A DNA stretch of 64,000 nucleotides from contig NZ_LOKW01000008.1 in the NCBI RefSeq assembly GCF_002211305.1, positions 62,001 through 126,000 on the forward strand, read 5' to 3'. Within the stretch, counting starts at the first letter, position 1; every line of letters starts with the position of its first letter. This DNA is from Rhizobium sp. R634. Lineage in GTDB: Bacteria > Pseudomonadota > Alphaproteobacteria > Rhizobiales > Rhizobiaceae. Positions 17,507-25,041 of the stretch are shown here, in pieces. The notes under the pieces are model-generated. The model was not told the DNA's origin, did no database searches, and saw only the letters and a program-made list of their open reading frames with translations. The position numbers and the translations under genes were made by a program.

Positions 17507-18154
17507 TTGCACGACGATCACGACGATCACGATCACGACTACGACCACCACCATCACCACGACAACCACTATTCCGACATGCAGGCGCGCGTGAAGGCGC
17601 TGGAAACGCTGTTGACGGAGAAGGGGCTGATCGACCCTGCAGCCATCGATGCGATCGTCGAGACTTATGAGACCAAGGTCGGGCCGCGGAATGGCGCGCA
17701 TGTCGTTGCGAAAGCCTGGAGCGATCCTGATTTCGCCGACTGGCTGAGGCGTGATGCGACGGCGGCGATTGCGAGTCTCGGTTATACCGGCCGGCAGGGC
17801 GAGCATATGCGCGCCGTCTTCAATACTGCTGACACCCATAACCTCGTCGTCTGCACGCTCTGCTCCTGTTATCCCTGGTCTGTGCTCGGGCTGCCGCCGG
17901 TCTGGTACAAGGCGCCGGCCTATCGTTCGCGGGCGGTGATCGATCCGCGCGGCGTGCTTGCCGAATTCGGGCTGAGCCTGCCGGAGGACAAGAAGATCCG
18001 CGTCTGGGATTCGACGGCGGAGCTGCGTTATCTCGTGATCCCCGAACGGCCGGAGGGCACGGAGGGCATGGATGAGGCTGCACTTGCAGGTCTCGTCAGC
18101 CGCGACGCGATGATCGGCACGGCGGTCGCCGGCAGCCCGGAGGCTCGGTTATGA
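17507..18154 (+). CDS. nthA: Nitrile hydratase alpha subunit (cobalt type)
   Basis: Hydrates nitriles to amides. The metal-binding motif is C116-T-L-C119-S-C121 within [11 protein letters not shown]; Thr in the second position is the mark of cobalt enzymes (Ser in iron types). I place the start at TTG 17507 because GGAGG sits at 17494-17498; the first ATG (17579) has no SD and would remove a striking N-terminus with 10 His and 9 Asp in 24 residues. That tail is likely to bind metal, perhaps to help cobalt loading. ATGA overlap with nthB. 215 residues, normal for the family. Confidence 0.93.
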   Translation: MHDDHDDHDHDYDHHHHHDNHYSDMQARVKALETLLTEKGLIDPAAIDAIVETYETKVGPRNGAHVVAKAWSDPDFADWLRRDATAAIASLGYTGRQGEHMRAVFNTADTHNLVVCTLCSCYPWSVLGLPPVWYKAPAYRSRAVIDPRGVLAEFGLSLPEDKKIRVWDSTAELRYLVIPERPEGTEGMDEAALAGLVSRDAMIGTAVAGSPEARL

Positions 18155-18810
18155 ACGGACCGCACGATCTCGGCGGGCAGATGGGTTTCGGGCCCGTCGC
18201 GCCTGAGAAGGACGAGCCCTATTTCCATGCGGAATGGGAAAAGCGGGCGCTCGGCATCACGCTTTCCTGCGGCGCTTTCGGCGCATGGACGATCGATGAA
18301 AGCCGGCATGCGCGCGAGAATATCCCGCCGGCCGATTACCTCTCGGCGAGCTATTACGAGATCTGGATCCGCGGCGTCGAGACGCTGCTTGCGCGCCACG
18401 GCTTTGCGACGCGCGAGGAGCTCTTGTCCGGCCACAAGCTGCAGGAGGGTGCTGCGCCGAAACGGGTGCTGAAGGCGGAGATGGTGCCCGCCGTGCTTGC
18501 CAAGGGCGGGCCTTGCGACCGGCCCGTCGAAGCCGCCCCGCGCTTTGCGGCCGGCGAGCGGGTGAAGACGAAGAATTTCAATCCGGCGACCCACACGCGG
18601 CTGCCGCGTTATGCCCGCGCCAAGACCGGCGTCGTCGAAGCGGTGCAGGGCTCCTTCGTCTTTCCCGATGACAATGCCCATGGAAAGGGCGAGAACCCGC
18701 AATGGCTCTATACCGTCGTTTTCGACGGCGGCGAGATCTGGGGCGAGGGCGCCGACCCGTCGCTGACGGTCTCGATCGACGCATGGGAGAGTTATCTTGA
18801 GCGAGCATGA
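18151..18810 (+). CDS. nthB: Nitrile hydratase beta subunit
   Basis: 219-residue partner of the alpha subunit, beginning [16 protein letters not shown], as is typical for NHase beta. The helical N-terminal half is followed by an SH3-like C-terminal barrel ([12 protein letters not shown] ... [15 protein letters not shown]). It overlaps nthA by four bases (ATGA) and the accessory gene by 14 bases, consistent with coupled translation and a fixed subunit ratio. Confidence 0.95.
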   Translation: MNGPHDLGGQMGFGPVAPEKDEPYFHAEWEKRALGITLSCGAFGAWTIDESRHARENIPPADYLSASYYEIWIRGVETLLARHGFATREELLSGHKLQEGAAPKRVLKAEMVPAVLAKGGPCDRPVEAAPRFAAGERVKTKNFNPATHTRLPRYARAKTGVVEAVQGSFVFPDDNAHGKGENPQWLYTVVFDGGEIWGEGADPSLTVSIDAWESYLERA

Positions 18811-19165
18811 AACGCCGCCGTTGACGCAATCACCCGGCTTGCCGAAGTCGCCGGAGGGCGAGCCAGTCTTTGCCGCGCCATGGATGGCCGATGCCTTCGC
18901 CATGGTGGTGGGCCTATACGAAAAAGGCATCTTCGACTGGGACGAATGGACCCATGCGCTTTCGATGCAGTTGAACAGGCGCGGTCGGGCCGAAGACGGC
19001 AGCGACTATTTCGACTGTTGGGTGGCGGCGCTCTCCAACATCATCGTCGACCACGGCATCGTCGACGTGGACGAGATTCTCGACCTGCAGCAGAGCTGGC
19101 AGCGGGCCGCCGAAGCGACGCCGCATGGCCACCCGATCGAACTCGCCAACGATCCGCTGCGCTGA
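18797..19165 (+). CDS. Nitrile hydratase accessory (activator) protein
   Basis: 122 residues, resembling the P14K/NhlE-type activator family that shares an SH3/NHase-beta-like N-terminal fold and inserts cobalt by subunit exchange. The conserved segment FAAPWMADAFAMVVGLYEKGIFDWDEW is visible. The start is TTG 18797 inside nthB, preceded by GGGAGAG; no ATG gives a complete N-terminus. Two of the three genes in this operon therefore use TTG starts. No amidase or cobalt transporter adjoins. Confidence 0.88.
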   Translation: MSEHETPPLTQSPGLPKSPEGEPVFAAPWMADAFAMVVGLYEKGIFDWDEWTHALSMQLNRRGRAEDGSDYFDCWVAALSNIIVDHGIVDVDEILDLQQSWQRAAEATPHGHPIELANDPLR

Positions 19166-19168
19166 TCC

Positions 19169-19951
19169 TCACGACGGGAACTGCCGGTAGCATTCCTCGG
19201 CCACCGTGCGCAGCGTCTCACGCGAGATTTCGCCGGTGACGGCGTAGCCGATTTCGCCATCGATCCAGTAGAAGGTTTCGAGATTGCCCGACGAGGCGAA
19301 GCGGAAGCTCGTCGTGCGGTTTTCCTTGTTGCGGCCGACAACGACGGTCAGGCGCTCGCCGGCCTGGTTCTCGTACATGAACATCGCGCCCGGCCTGCCA
19401 TCGACCGGCAGCAGGCGGCCGCCGACGAGCTTGAAGCCGAGCGGCTGCAGGTTGGGGATCTTGAGGTTCTGGATCGCCAGACGCTTGCCGAGCCACGTGG
19501 CGAGATGGGCTTCCTCATCGGCGAAGACTTCGACGGGATGGCGGACTTCGGCGGCATAGACGGTGAAGGCGGTCTCGGCCTGTTTCGGCAGCGTCTCGGA
19601 ACCGGCAAGCTGCAGGTCCGGCTTTTGAACAAGGGCCGGGCCATAATGGCCGGTGACGGCACCGAGCGCGAAGACGAGAAGGGCGGCCGCGGCGATGGCG
19701 AAGCGCTTTACCGCCGGCGAGGCGGTGTGCGCCGGGGAGACGAGCATGGGATCGCTATCCCTGGCTTTCTCGTAGCCCGCAAAGAGAGCGTGGATGCCTG
19801 CGTTCTGCGCCTGCCATTCGGCGACCATCGCCGCCTCGTTGGGATTGTCGGCGAGGTAAGTCGCGATGCGGGCGCGCGCCGTTTCGGGCAGCTGGCCGTC
19901 GGCATAGGCGTGGAGATCGGCTTCGGTGACGATCGGGTTGGCGTCGTTCAT
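19169..19951 (-). CDS. Membrane anti-sigma factor
   Basis: 260 residues: cytoplasmic N-terminal zinc-finger-like/ASD region (EADLHAYADGQLPETARARI), one membrane segment (about 83-103, [21 protein letters not shown]) and a periplasmic domain. It overlaps the upstream ECF sigma gene by 4 bases (ATGA), the usual sigma/anti-sigma coupling. The His/Cys motif of ZAS anti-sigmas is only partly present. It should hold the sigma factor at the membrane until a periplasmic signal releases it. Convergent with the nitrile hydratase activator gene (3 bp apart). Confidence 0.87.
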   Translation of the reverse strand: MNDANPIVTEADLHAYADGQLPETARARIATYLADNPNEAAMVAEWQAQNAGIHALFAGYEKARDSDPMLVSPAHTASPAVKRFAIAAAALLVFALGAVTGHYGPALVQKPDLQLAGSETLPKQAETAFTVYAAEVRHPVEVFADEEAHLATWLGKRLAIQNLKIPNLQPLGFKLVGGRLLPVDGRPGAMFMYENQAGERLTVVVGRNKENRTTSFRFASSGNLETFYWIDGEIGYAVTGEISRETLRTVAEECYRQFPS

Positions 19952-20463
19952 TTCGGTCTCCGAAGCGTAATGATGTTATCGGCCTTCAGGTGTTCGGCGA
20001 CGCGTTGGCGGGCGCGCGACAGGCGGGACATGACCGTACCGATGGGGATGTCGAGTGCGGCGGCGACCTCGCTATAGCTATATCCCTCGATGACGATCAG
20101 CATCAGCACGGCGCGGTGTTCCTCCGAAAGGCTGTTCAGCGCATCGTTGAGCCGGGCGCACTCCAGCGGATCGGCGACCGGTTCGGGGGCGGCCATATCC
20201 TCGGCGGCATCGAGTTCGACCAGGCCGCCGCGCGCCTTGCCGCGCCGGCCGTTGCGGTAGAGATTGGTCATGATCGTCAGGACCCAGCCGCGCAGATTGA
20301 GGCCGCGCCATTGGCCGCGGCGCGTCAATATCTTCTCGACACAGTCCTGCAGCAGATCCTCGCCGTCGGCATCCGAGCGCGTCAGGCTGCGCGAATAGCG
20401 CCTGAGCGAGGGCAGGAGGGCCAGGATCTGGCCCTCGAAACTTTCGGGTGCGGGTGTCTTCAC
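19948..20463 (-). CDS. ECF-type RNA polymerase sigma factor
   Basis: 171 residues with region 2 (YSRSLTRSDADGEDLLQDCVEKIL) and region 4 (LSEEHRAVLMLIVIEGYSYSEVAAALDIPIGTVMSRLSRAR), no regions 1 or 3. A GTG start at 20463 (VKTPAPESFEG) with AGAGA upstream gives a normal-length ECF; the open frame to 20655 is antisense to the secreted-repeat gene and low quality. Middle gene of a three-gene operon: secreted-repeat protein, sigma, anti-sigma. A non-standard promoter upstream of the first gene may be its own target. Confidence 0.92.
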   Translation of the reverse strand: MKTPAPESFEGQILALLPSLRRYSRSLTRSDADGEDLLQDCVEKILTRRGQWRGLNLRGWVLTIMTNLYRNGRRGKARGGLVELDAAEDMAAPEPVADPLECARLNDALNSLSEEHRAVLMLIVIEGYSYSEVAAALDIPIGTVMSRLSRARQRVAEHLKADNIITLRRPK

Positions 20464-20494
20464 GCCGGCTCTCTTGATGTCAGGGCCGCTAAGA

Positions 20495-20875
20495 TCAAGG
20501 CTTGGCGAGATCCCAGTTGCCGCCGACGCCGTCGCCGGTGATGTCGCCGGCTTTCTTGTCCTTGACCCAGTAATAGAGCGGCATGCCGTCCTTGGCCCAT
20601 TGCTTCGTGCCATCCTTGCGATCGATGATCGAATATGCACCATCGGCCTTGGCATCGGAAGCGGCCATCAGCGGCGGCCAGTTCTTGGCGCAATCGTCGT
20701 AGCAGTTGGAAACGCCTTTGGCGTCCTTCTTGAAGGTGTAGAGGGTCATGCCGTTTTCGCCGGCCAGAACCTTGCCCTTGGCGGAATCGACTTCCGTGAC
20801 AGGGGCGGCGGCGAAGGCAGCGGTCGCGGCAAGGGCGCCGGCCGCTACGGCGGACAGGAATTTCACGGACTTCAT
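20495..20875 (-). CDS. Secreted-repeat (PF03640-type) lipoprotein-like protein
   Basis: 126-residue exported protein: signal peptide (MKSVKFLSAVAAGALAATAAFA) then a domain with the TLYTFKKDAKGVSNCYDDCAKNWPPL and PLYYWVKDKKAGDITGDGV motifs of the secreted-repeat family. One Cys pair (NCYDDC). No lipobox. Start ATG 20875 has GAGGAGA upstream. Genes of this family often sit with ECF sigma/anti-sigma pairs; it is 31 bp before the sigma gene on the same strand. Function unknown, perhaps envelope redox or metal-related. Confidence 0.88.
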   Translation of the reverse strand: MKSVKFLSAVAAGALAATAAFAAAPVTEVDSAKGKVLAGENGMTLYTFKKDAKGVSNCYDDCAKNWPPLMAASDAKADGAYSIIDRKDGTKQWAKDGMPLYYWVKDKKAGDITGDGVGGNWDLAKP

Positions 20876-20920
20876 GATGTTTCTCCTCGGGTTGGGCACG
20901 CGATTTCGCGCTACCTGAGA

Positions 20921-20951
20921 TGAGACACCAGGCGAGGCGGTTTTATTCCCG
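20921..20951 (-). promoter_or_regulatory. Putative ECF-sigma promoter (GGGAATA-N17-GTCTCAT)
   Basis: On the minus strand, GGGAATAAAAC (20951 to 20941) is followed after 17 nt (counted from GGGAATA) by GTCTCAT (20927 to 20921), 46 bp before the start codon of the secreted-repeat gene. The AAC/AAT-rich -35 and GTC -10 resemble ECF promoters, suggesting autoregulation of this operon. Confidence 0.45.
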
Positions 20952-21032
20952 AGGCGGGAAAGTCTATGCCGGGCGGACGATCATTCGCCGCAAGACCCTG
21001 CTTTACCGGTCATTTACATCATGCCGGTTTGC

Positions 21033-21047
21033 GGATATTATATATCC
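21033..21047. promoter_or_regulatory. Candidate Rrf2 operator GGATA-N5-TATCC
   Basis: GGATA (21033-21037), centre TTATA, TATCC (21043-21047), 41 bp before the Rrf2 start codon. The same 5-5-5 geometry occurs twice in front of the operon at 24910 (24929-24943 and 24949-24963), pointing to autoregulation and a shared regulon. Confidence 0.65.
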
Positions 21048-21088
21048 TTAATTCCGTTCGCAGAACCAGCCATCACGCGAGTTGCTGA

Positions 21089-21577
21089 ATGATCCTGAAA
21101 AGCCAGGTCGAGTGGGCGCTCCATTGCTGCGCCATTCTCGCGGGCCTGCCCGAAGGCAGGTATCTCTCCACCAAGGCGCTCGCCGAGCTTCATGGTCTGC
21201 CAAAGGAATATCTGTCCAAGGCGCTGCAGAGCCTTTCGCAGGCTTCCCTCGTCGATACCACGCTCGGCCCGAGCGGCGGCTACAGGCTTGCCAGGCCGTC
21301 GTCCGAGATCAGTTTCCTCGAAATCGTCGAGGCGGTCGAAGGCAAGGCGCGCAGCTTCACCTGCACGAATATTCGCGAGAACAATCCCTGCCGGCCGGCC
21401 GGCTATTGCGACAGCAAGCCCTGCGCGGTCGCCCGCGTCATGTGGGAAGCCGACGAAGCCTGGCGCAATACGCTGCGGCGTGTCCGCCTCTCCGATCTCG
21501 TCGGCACCTTGTCCGAAGACGTTCCGCCGGATATCTGGCGGGACACGTTCGAGTGGGTGCTGAAGCGCGCCGGCTGA
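21089..21577 (+). CDS. Rrf2-family transcriptional regulator
   Basis: 162 residues. N-terminal winged helix (STKALAELHGLPKEYLSKALQSLSQ and the wing TLGPSGGYRLAR), then a cysteine cluster C92-X8-C101-X5-C107-X4-C112 in the region where IscR/NsrR bind an Fe-S cluster. This suggests redox, NO or oxidant sensing, though the spacing is unlike IscR. A palindrome shared with the operon at 24910 lies upstream. Its TGA (21575-21577) directly abuts the TAG of the convergent mechanosensitive channel gene, with no spacer. Confidence 0.92.
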   Translation: MILKSQVEWALHCCAILAGLPEGRYLSTKALAELHGLPKEYLSKALQSLSQASLVDTTLGPSGGYRLARPSSEISFLEIVEAVEGKARSFTCTNIRENNPCRPAGYCDSKPCAVARVMWEADEAWRNTLRRVRLSDLVGTLSEDVPPDIWRDTFEWVLKRAG

Positions 21578-23059
21578 CTATGCTCTGAAAATCGTCCTGA
21601 TGGTCTTCAGGATGGCATGGGCGCTGCGGATCTGTTCCGGGGGCAGGGCGGCGCCGTCGCGGAAGCGCTCGGCGCGGCCGGCGAGTTGTTCGGCGATTTC
21701 CTCGGCTAGGCCTGAGCGTTCGGCAAGCAGCGGCGCGAAGGCCTCCTGGTCGATTTCATACGCCGTCACCGGCGTCAGCGCCTCCAGCGTGCAGACTTCC
21801 TGCATGCCGGCGAGCAGGCCGGTCTCGCCGAAGAAATCGCCGGGCGCCAGCCGTCCGCGCTCCTCGCCCGCATGCCGGGCGGCGATGATGCCGGCGCGCA
21901 CCATCATCAGCGAGGGCAGCATTTCGCCCTCGCGCACGATGATATCGCCCTTGCGGAACTGCCGGGCAGCGGTGGTTTCGGCGAGCTTTGCCTTTTCCTC
22001 CGCCGTCAGCGTCGCAAAGACCGGAATGGCGTCGATCAGCGCAAGCGGCGTCACGCTCGGCGGCTGGGCGTTCTCCTCGGTCGGCAGATCGGCGGCAAGG
22101 ATGCTGGCCGAGGGCGGGACGGCGAGCAGCAGGCCCGCGGATTTGCAGTGGCGGTAGACGAGATCGAGCACCTCGTTTCGCGCCGGCACGCGCTGGCTCG
22201 GGCTTGTCACCCGAAACTGCAGCTCGACTTCGAGCGCGGTGGCGTCCAGCGCCTTCAGGGCGACCGCCGGCGGCGGGTCGCGCACGATCGAATTGCAGCT
22301 CGTCAGCGCCGTCAGCATGACCTGGCGGATCGATGCCGGCATGCGCGTCGGCGCAATGCGGATGGTGAGGATCAGCAGATGGGTCTCATCCGGCCTGCTG
22401 ACATTGGTCAGGCCGAGCTTGGCGAGAAAGCTGTTCGGCAGCACGACGATATTGTTGCCGGGGGTCAGGATGTGCGTCGCGCGCCAGTTGCTCTCGACGA
22501 CGCGCCCTTCCGTGCCGTCGCTCAAAAGGATCCAGTCGCCGATGACATAGGGCCGGCCGAGCGTCAGCGCGATGCCCGAGAAGACGTCGGCGAGCGTGTT
22601 CTGCAGCGCGAGACCGAGAATGATGGCGACGACGCCCGATGTGGCGACGAGGGTTCCGATCGGCACGCCGAAGACGAAGGCGAGGATCGAGAGCATCATG
22701 CCGATATAGACGATGCCGATGACGAGATCCTGAAGCAGGCGGGCCTCGCGCGGGCTGCCCTCCAGCACCAGATAGAGCCTGATGAAGCCGATGACGGCCC
22801 ATGCCAGGTGAACCCACCAGAGCGATTTGGCGAGGATGACGAGCAGGGCCTGCGGGTCCTGCGTCTCATATCCCTGGAAGCGATGGGGTTCGATGCCGCT
22901 GCCGACGAGGATCAGCGTCATCACGGCAAAGAAGAGGATCTGCACCACCAGCCGCGTCGTCGGCCGCTGGCTGGAGAGGAAGTACCAGACGACGATGCCG
23001 GCGAAGCCGACCGTTATGAGAGATATCAGCGGCTTGCCGAAGAGCGCGTCGTAGATCAT
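21578..23059 (-). CDS. MscS-like channel with C-terminal cyclic-nucleotide-binding domain
   Basis: 493 residues: about four hydrophobic segments, the MscS pore/beta domain (GVPIGTLVATSGVVAIILGLALQNTLADVFSGIAL and NSFLAKLGLTN), then a cNMP-binding domain (about 345-460, RKGDIIVREGEMLPSLMMVRAG ... GDFFGETGLLAGM). Such chimeras (bCNG channels) are gated by cyclic nucleotides more than by tension in studied cases. It probably links solute flux to cAMP/cGMP levels. It sits inside the Rrf2 cluster but has no operator of its own that I can see. Confidence 0.9.
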   Translation of the reverse strand: MIYDALFGKPLISLITVGFAGIVVWYFLSSQRPTTRLVVQILFFAVMTLILVGSGIEPHRFQGYETQDPQALLVILAKSLWWVHLAWAVIGFIRLYLVLEGSPREARLLQDLVIGIVYIGMMLSILAFVFGVPIGTLVATSGVVAIILGLALQNTLADVFSGIALTLGRPYVIGDWILLSDGTEGRVVESNWRATHILTPGNNIVVLPNSFLAKLGLTNVSRPDETHLLILTIRIAPTRMPASIRQVMLTALTSCNSIVRDPPPAVALKALDATALEVELQFRVTSPSQRVPARNEVLDLVYRHCKSAGLLLAVPPSASILAADLPTEENAQPPSVTPLALIDAIPVFATLTAEEKAKLAETTAARQFRKGDIIVREGEMLPSLMMVRAGIIAARHAGEERGRLAPGDFFGETGLLAGMQEVCTLEALTPVTAYEIDQEAFAPLLAERSGLAEEIAEQLAGRAERFRDGAALPPEQIRSAHAILKTIRTIFRA

Positions 23060-23155
23060 CTCACTCTTTCTCCGGGAGGGGCGGGCGGTACATGATTGAA
23101 CATGTCGGCCAACCGCGCAAGCTGGGGCCTCGCGCGGATGGCCTTCGGCGGATCG

Positions 23156-23572
23156 TCAGTTCTGCAGCGGGAACGTCAGCTCTTTCTGGTCGGTGTCGAC
23201 GACGAAGACGGCGAGCAGGCGGGCGGGCTCAGTTTCGCTGCCATTGGCGCTGACGCCGTGGCGGTCGCCCGGCATTTCCGAGAAGCTCTCGCCGGCCTGA
23301 TAGGTCTTGACCGGGCCGTCATTGACCTGGCTGCGGATCGATCCTTCCAGCACGGTCGCGTAGATGAAGGCCGAGTCCGGATGGGTGTGACCTTCCGAAA
23401 AGCCGCCGGGGCCGTATTCGACCAGCACGCCCTTGATGCTCTTGCCGGGCACGTTCGGCAGTTCGTGCTCATAGACGAGCGTCACCTTGGCGGACTTGCT
23501 GCTGTCATGGGCAGAAGCGCCGGTGGCCGCCAGAAAGGCGAGGGCGGCGGCGAGGAATGAGGACTTGATCAT
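23156..23572 (-). CDS. Secreted cupin-domain protein
   Basis: 138 residues: cleavable signal peptide (MIKSSFLAAALAFLAATGASA) then a single cupin with the metal-binding motif GHTHPDSAFIYATVLEGSIRSQ and the second motif PGDRHGVSAN. Last gene of a three-gene set (peroxidase-like CMD, SDR, cupin) on the minus strand, 33 bp after the SDR. Probably acts on, or senses, a small oxidised compound in the periplasm; substrate unknown. Confidence 0.87.
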   Translation of the reverse strand: MIKSSFLAAALAFLAATGASAHDSSKSAKVTLVYEHELPNVPGKSIKGVLVEYGPGGFSEGHTHPDSAFIYATVLEGSIRSQVNDGPVKTYQAGESFSEMPGDRHGVSANGSETEPARLLAVFVVDTDQKELTFPLQN

Positions 23573-23605
23573 GGGAATCTCCTTGTTGGCAGGGGAGGAG
23601 GCCGG

Positions 23606-24361
23606 TCACTTCGGCCGGGCGGATGTGGCGAACCACTGTTCGAAGGTGATCGAGCCGAGGCGCGGATCGTCGTCGGACACGAGCGATTGGTCGTTCAGCC
23701 TGGCGCCGAAATATTTCGCCTCGGCGTCGGCCTCGACGGTCCTCGGATCCTTCATCGCCTTGAGATAGCGGGCGACGAGCTCGCTGAGACGGACGCGTTC
23801 CGGGCCGGATATTTCGATCGTCTTGTTGGCCGGGGCGGAGAGCGCCACGTCGGCCATGGCGTCGGCGACATCGTCGGAAGCGATCGGCTGCACATAGGCG
23901 GGCGACAGGCGAACCGTCTGGCCGACCGTGCCGGACTGGGCGATGCCGCTCAGGAATTCCAGGAACTGCGTCGAATGCACGATCGTATAGGGAATGCTCG
24001 ATGCCCTGATCAGCTGTTCCTGCGCGAGCTTGCCGCGGAAATAGCCGCTTTCCTGCAGCCGTTCGGTGCCGACGACGGAAAGCGCGATATGGTGCTTCAC
24101 GCCGGCGGCCTTTTCGGCGGCGAGAAGATTGCGTCCCGACGTCTCGAAGAATTCGAGCACGGCCTTGTCCTCGAAGGACGGCGAATTGGCGAGGTCGAGC
24201 ACGACGTCGGCGCCTGTCAGCGCTTCTGCCAGACCTTCCCCGGTGAGCGTGTTGACGCCTGAGTTCGGTGAGGCGGCGATCACCTCATGCCCGCGCTTGC
24301 GCAGGCGTTCGACAGTCTTGGAACCGATGAGGCCGGTTCCGCCGATGACGACGATTTTCAT
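23606..24361 (-). CDS. NmrA-like atypical SDR (NAD(P)-binding)
   Basis: 251 residues with the dinucleotide motif GGTGLIGSKTVERL at the N-terminus; lacks a clear catalytic YxxxK, as in NmrA/HSCARG-type proteins that act as redox sensors or quinone/epimerase-like enzymes. Middle gene of the CMD-SDR-cupin operon (69-bp gap to CMD upstream). The start ATG 24361 follows GGAGATCCGTT. Expected to be controlled with CMD by the Rrf2 operators at 24927-24963. Confidence 0.88.
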   Translation of the reverse strand: MKIVVIGGTGLIGSKTVERLRKRGHEVIAASPNSGVNTLTGEGLAEALTGADVVLDLANSPSFEDKAVLEFFETSGRNLLAAEKAAGVKHHIALSVVGTERLQESGYFRGKLAQEQLIRASSIPYTIVHSTQFLEFLSGIAQSGTVGQTVRLSPAYVQPIASDDVADAMADVALSAPANKTIEISGPERVRLSELVARYLKAMKDPRTVEADAEAKYFGARLNDQSLVSDDDPRLGSITFEQWFATSARPK

Positions 24362-24430
24362 AACGGATCTCCTTTCGTCGCCGGGATGCCGACGGCGTCA
24401 AAGTTGAATCTTTTCAATGAATTTCGGAGT

Positions 24431-24910
24431 TTAGTTCAGGCCAGCCTTATCGAGGCCATAGGCCTTATCGGCCGTGCCGGGCACCGTCTTGAAGCCGACA
24501 TTGACGCGGTTCCAGGCATTGATCGCCATGACGACGAAGGTCAGGTCGGAGATTTCCTTTTCGGAAAGCTGGCCGCGCACGCGCTCATAGATTTCGTCGG
24601 GGATGCCGCCTTCGGGAAGCTTGGTTAGCGCTTCGGTCCAGGCAAGCGCTGCACGCTCGCGGGGGATGAACAGGTTCGATTCCCGCCAGATGGCCACGTG
24701 GTAGAGCCTGAGTTCGCTCTCGCCGTGGATCTTTGCCTGCTTCACATGCATGTCGAGGCAAAAGCCGCATCCGTTGATCTGCGAGGCGCGGATCTCGACG
24801 AGTGCCTGCAGCTTCTCGTCGATGACGCTGCTCTTCAGCGCCATGCTGAATTCCATGAATTTCTTGAAAAGCTCGGGGGACTGCTGGGCGTAGTTCAATC
24901 GCTGAGTCAT
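24431..24910 (-). CDS. Carboxymuconolactone decarboxylase/AhpD-like peroxidase family protein
   Basis: 159 residues with the AhpD-type active-site pattern: Glu39, Cys48-x2-Cys51 and His55 (EIRASQINGCGFCLDMH), which in AhpD-like enzymes supports thiol-peroxidase or peroxiredoxin-recycling activity. Start ATG 24910 has AAGGAGA upstream. First gene of a CMD-SDR-cupin operon. Two GGATA-N5-TATCC palindromes lie 17-53 bp upstream of the start codon, overlapping the expected promoter. Divergent from a LysR gene. Confidence 0.9.
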   Translation of the reverse strand: MTQRLNYAQQSPELFKKFMEFSMALKSSVIDEKLQALVEIRASQINGCGFCLDMHVKQAKIHGESELRLYHVAIWRESNLFIPRERAALAWTEALTKLPEGGIPDEIYERVRGQLSEKEISDLTFVVMAINAWNRVNVGFKTVPGTADKAYGLDKAGLN

Positions 24911-24926
24911 GTGTTTCTCCTTCAAT

Positions 24927-24963
24927 TAAGGATATCATGTATCCTTATGGATAAAAGATATCC
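24927..24963. promoter_or_regulatory. Tandem Rrf2-type operators
   Basis: Two palindromes in the divergent CMD/LysR gap. The first is perfect over 8-bp arms, TAAGGATA (24927-24934) and TATCCTTA (24940-24947) with a 5-nt centre. The second is GGATA (24949-24953) and TATCC (24959-24963), also with a 5-nt centre. Core-to-core spacing is 20 bp, about two helical turns, suited to cooperative binding. Confidence 0.65.
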
Positions 24964-25003
24964 GTAATTGCTGGACTGTAAAGCCATTCTCGCTTAGTCT
25001 GCC

Positions 25004-25020
25004 CGCATAAGGCCTATGCG
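25004..25020. promoter_or_regulatory. Putative LysR operator palindrome
   Basis: CGCATA-AGGCC-TATGCG, perfect 6-bp arms, ending 21 bp before the LysR start codon. It matches the ATA-N-TAT style of LysR boxes and probably serves autoregulation, with possible effect on the divergent CMD operon. Confidence 0.5.
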
Positions 25021-25041
25021 CAAAAGTATGAGGGGGCGGGG

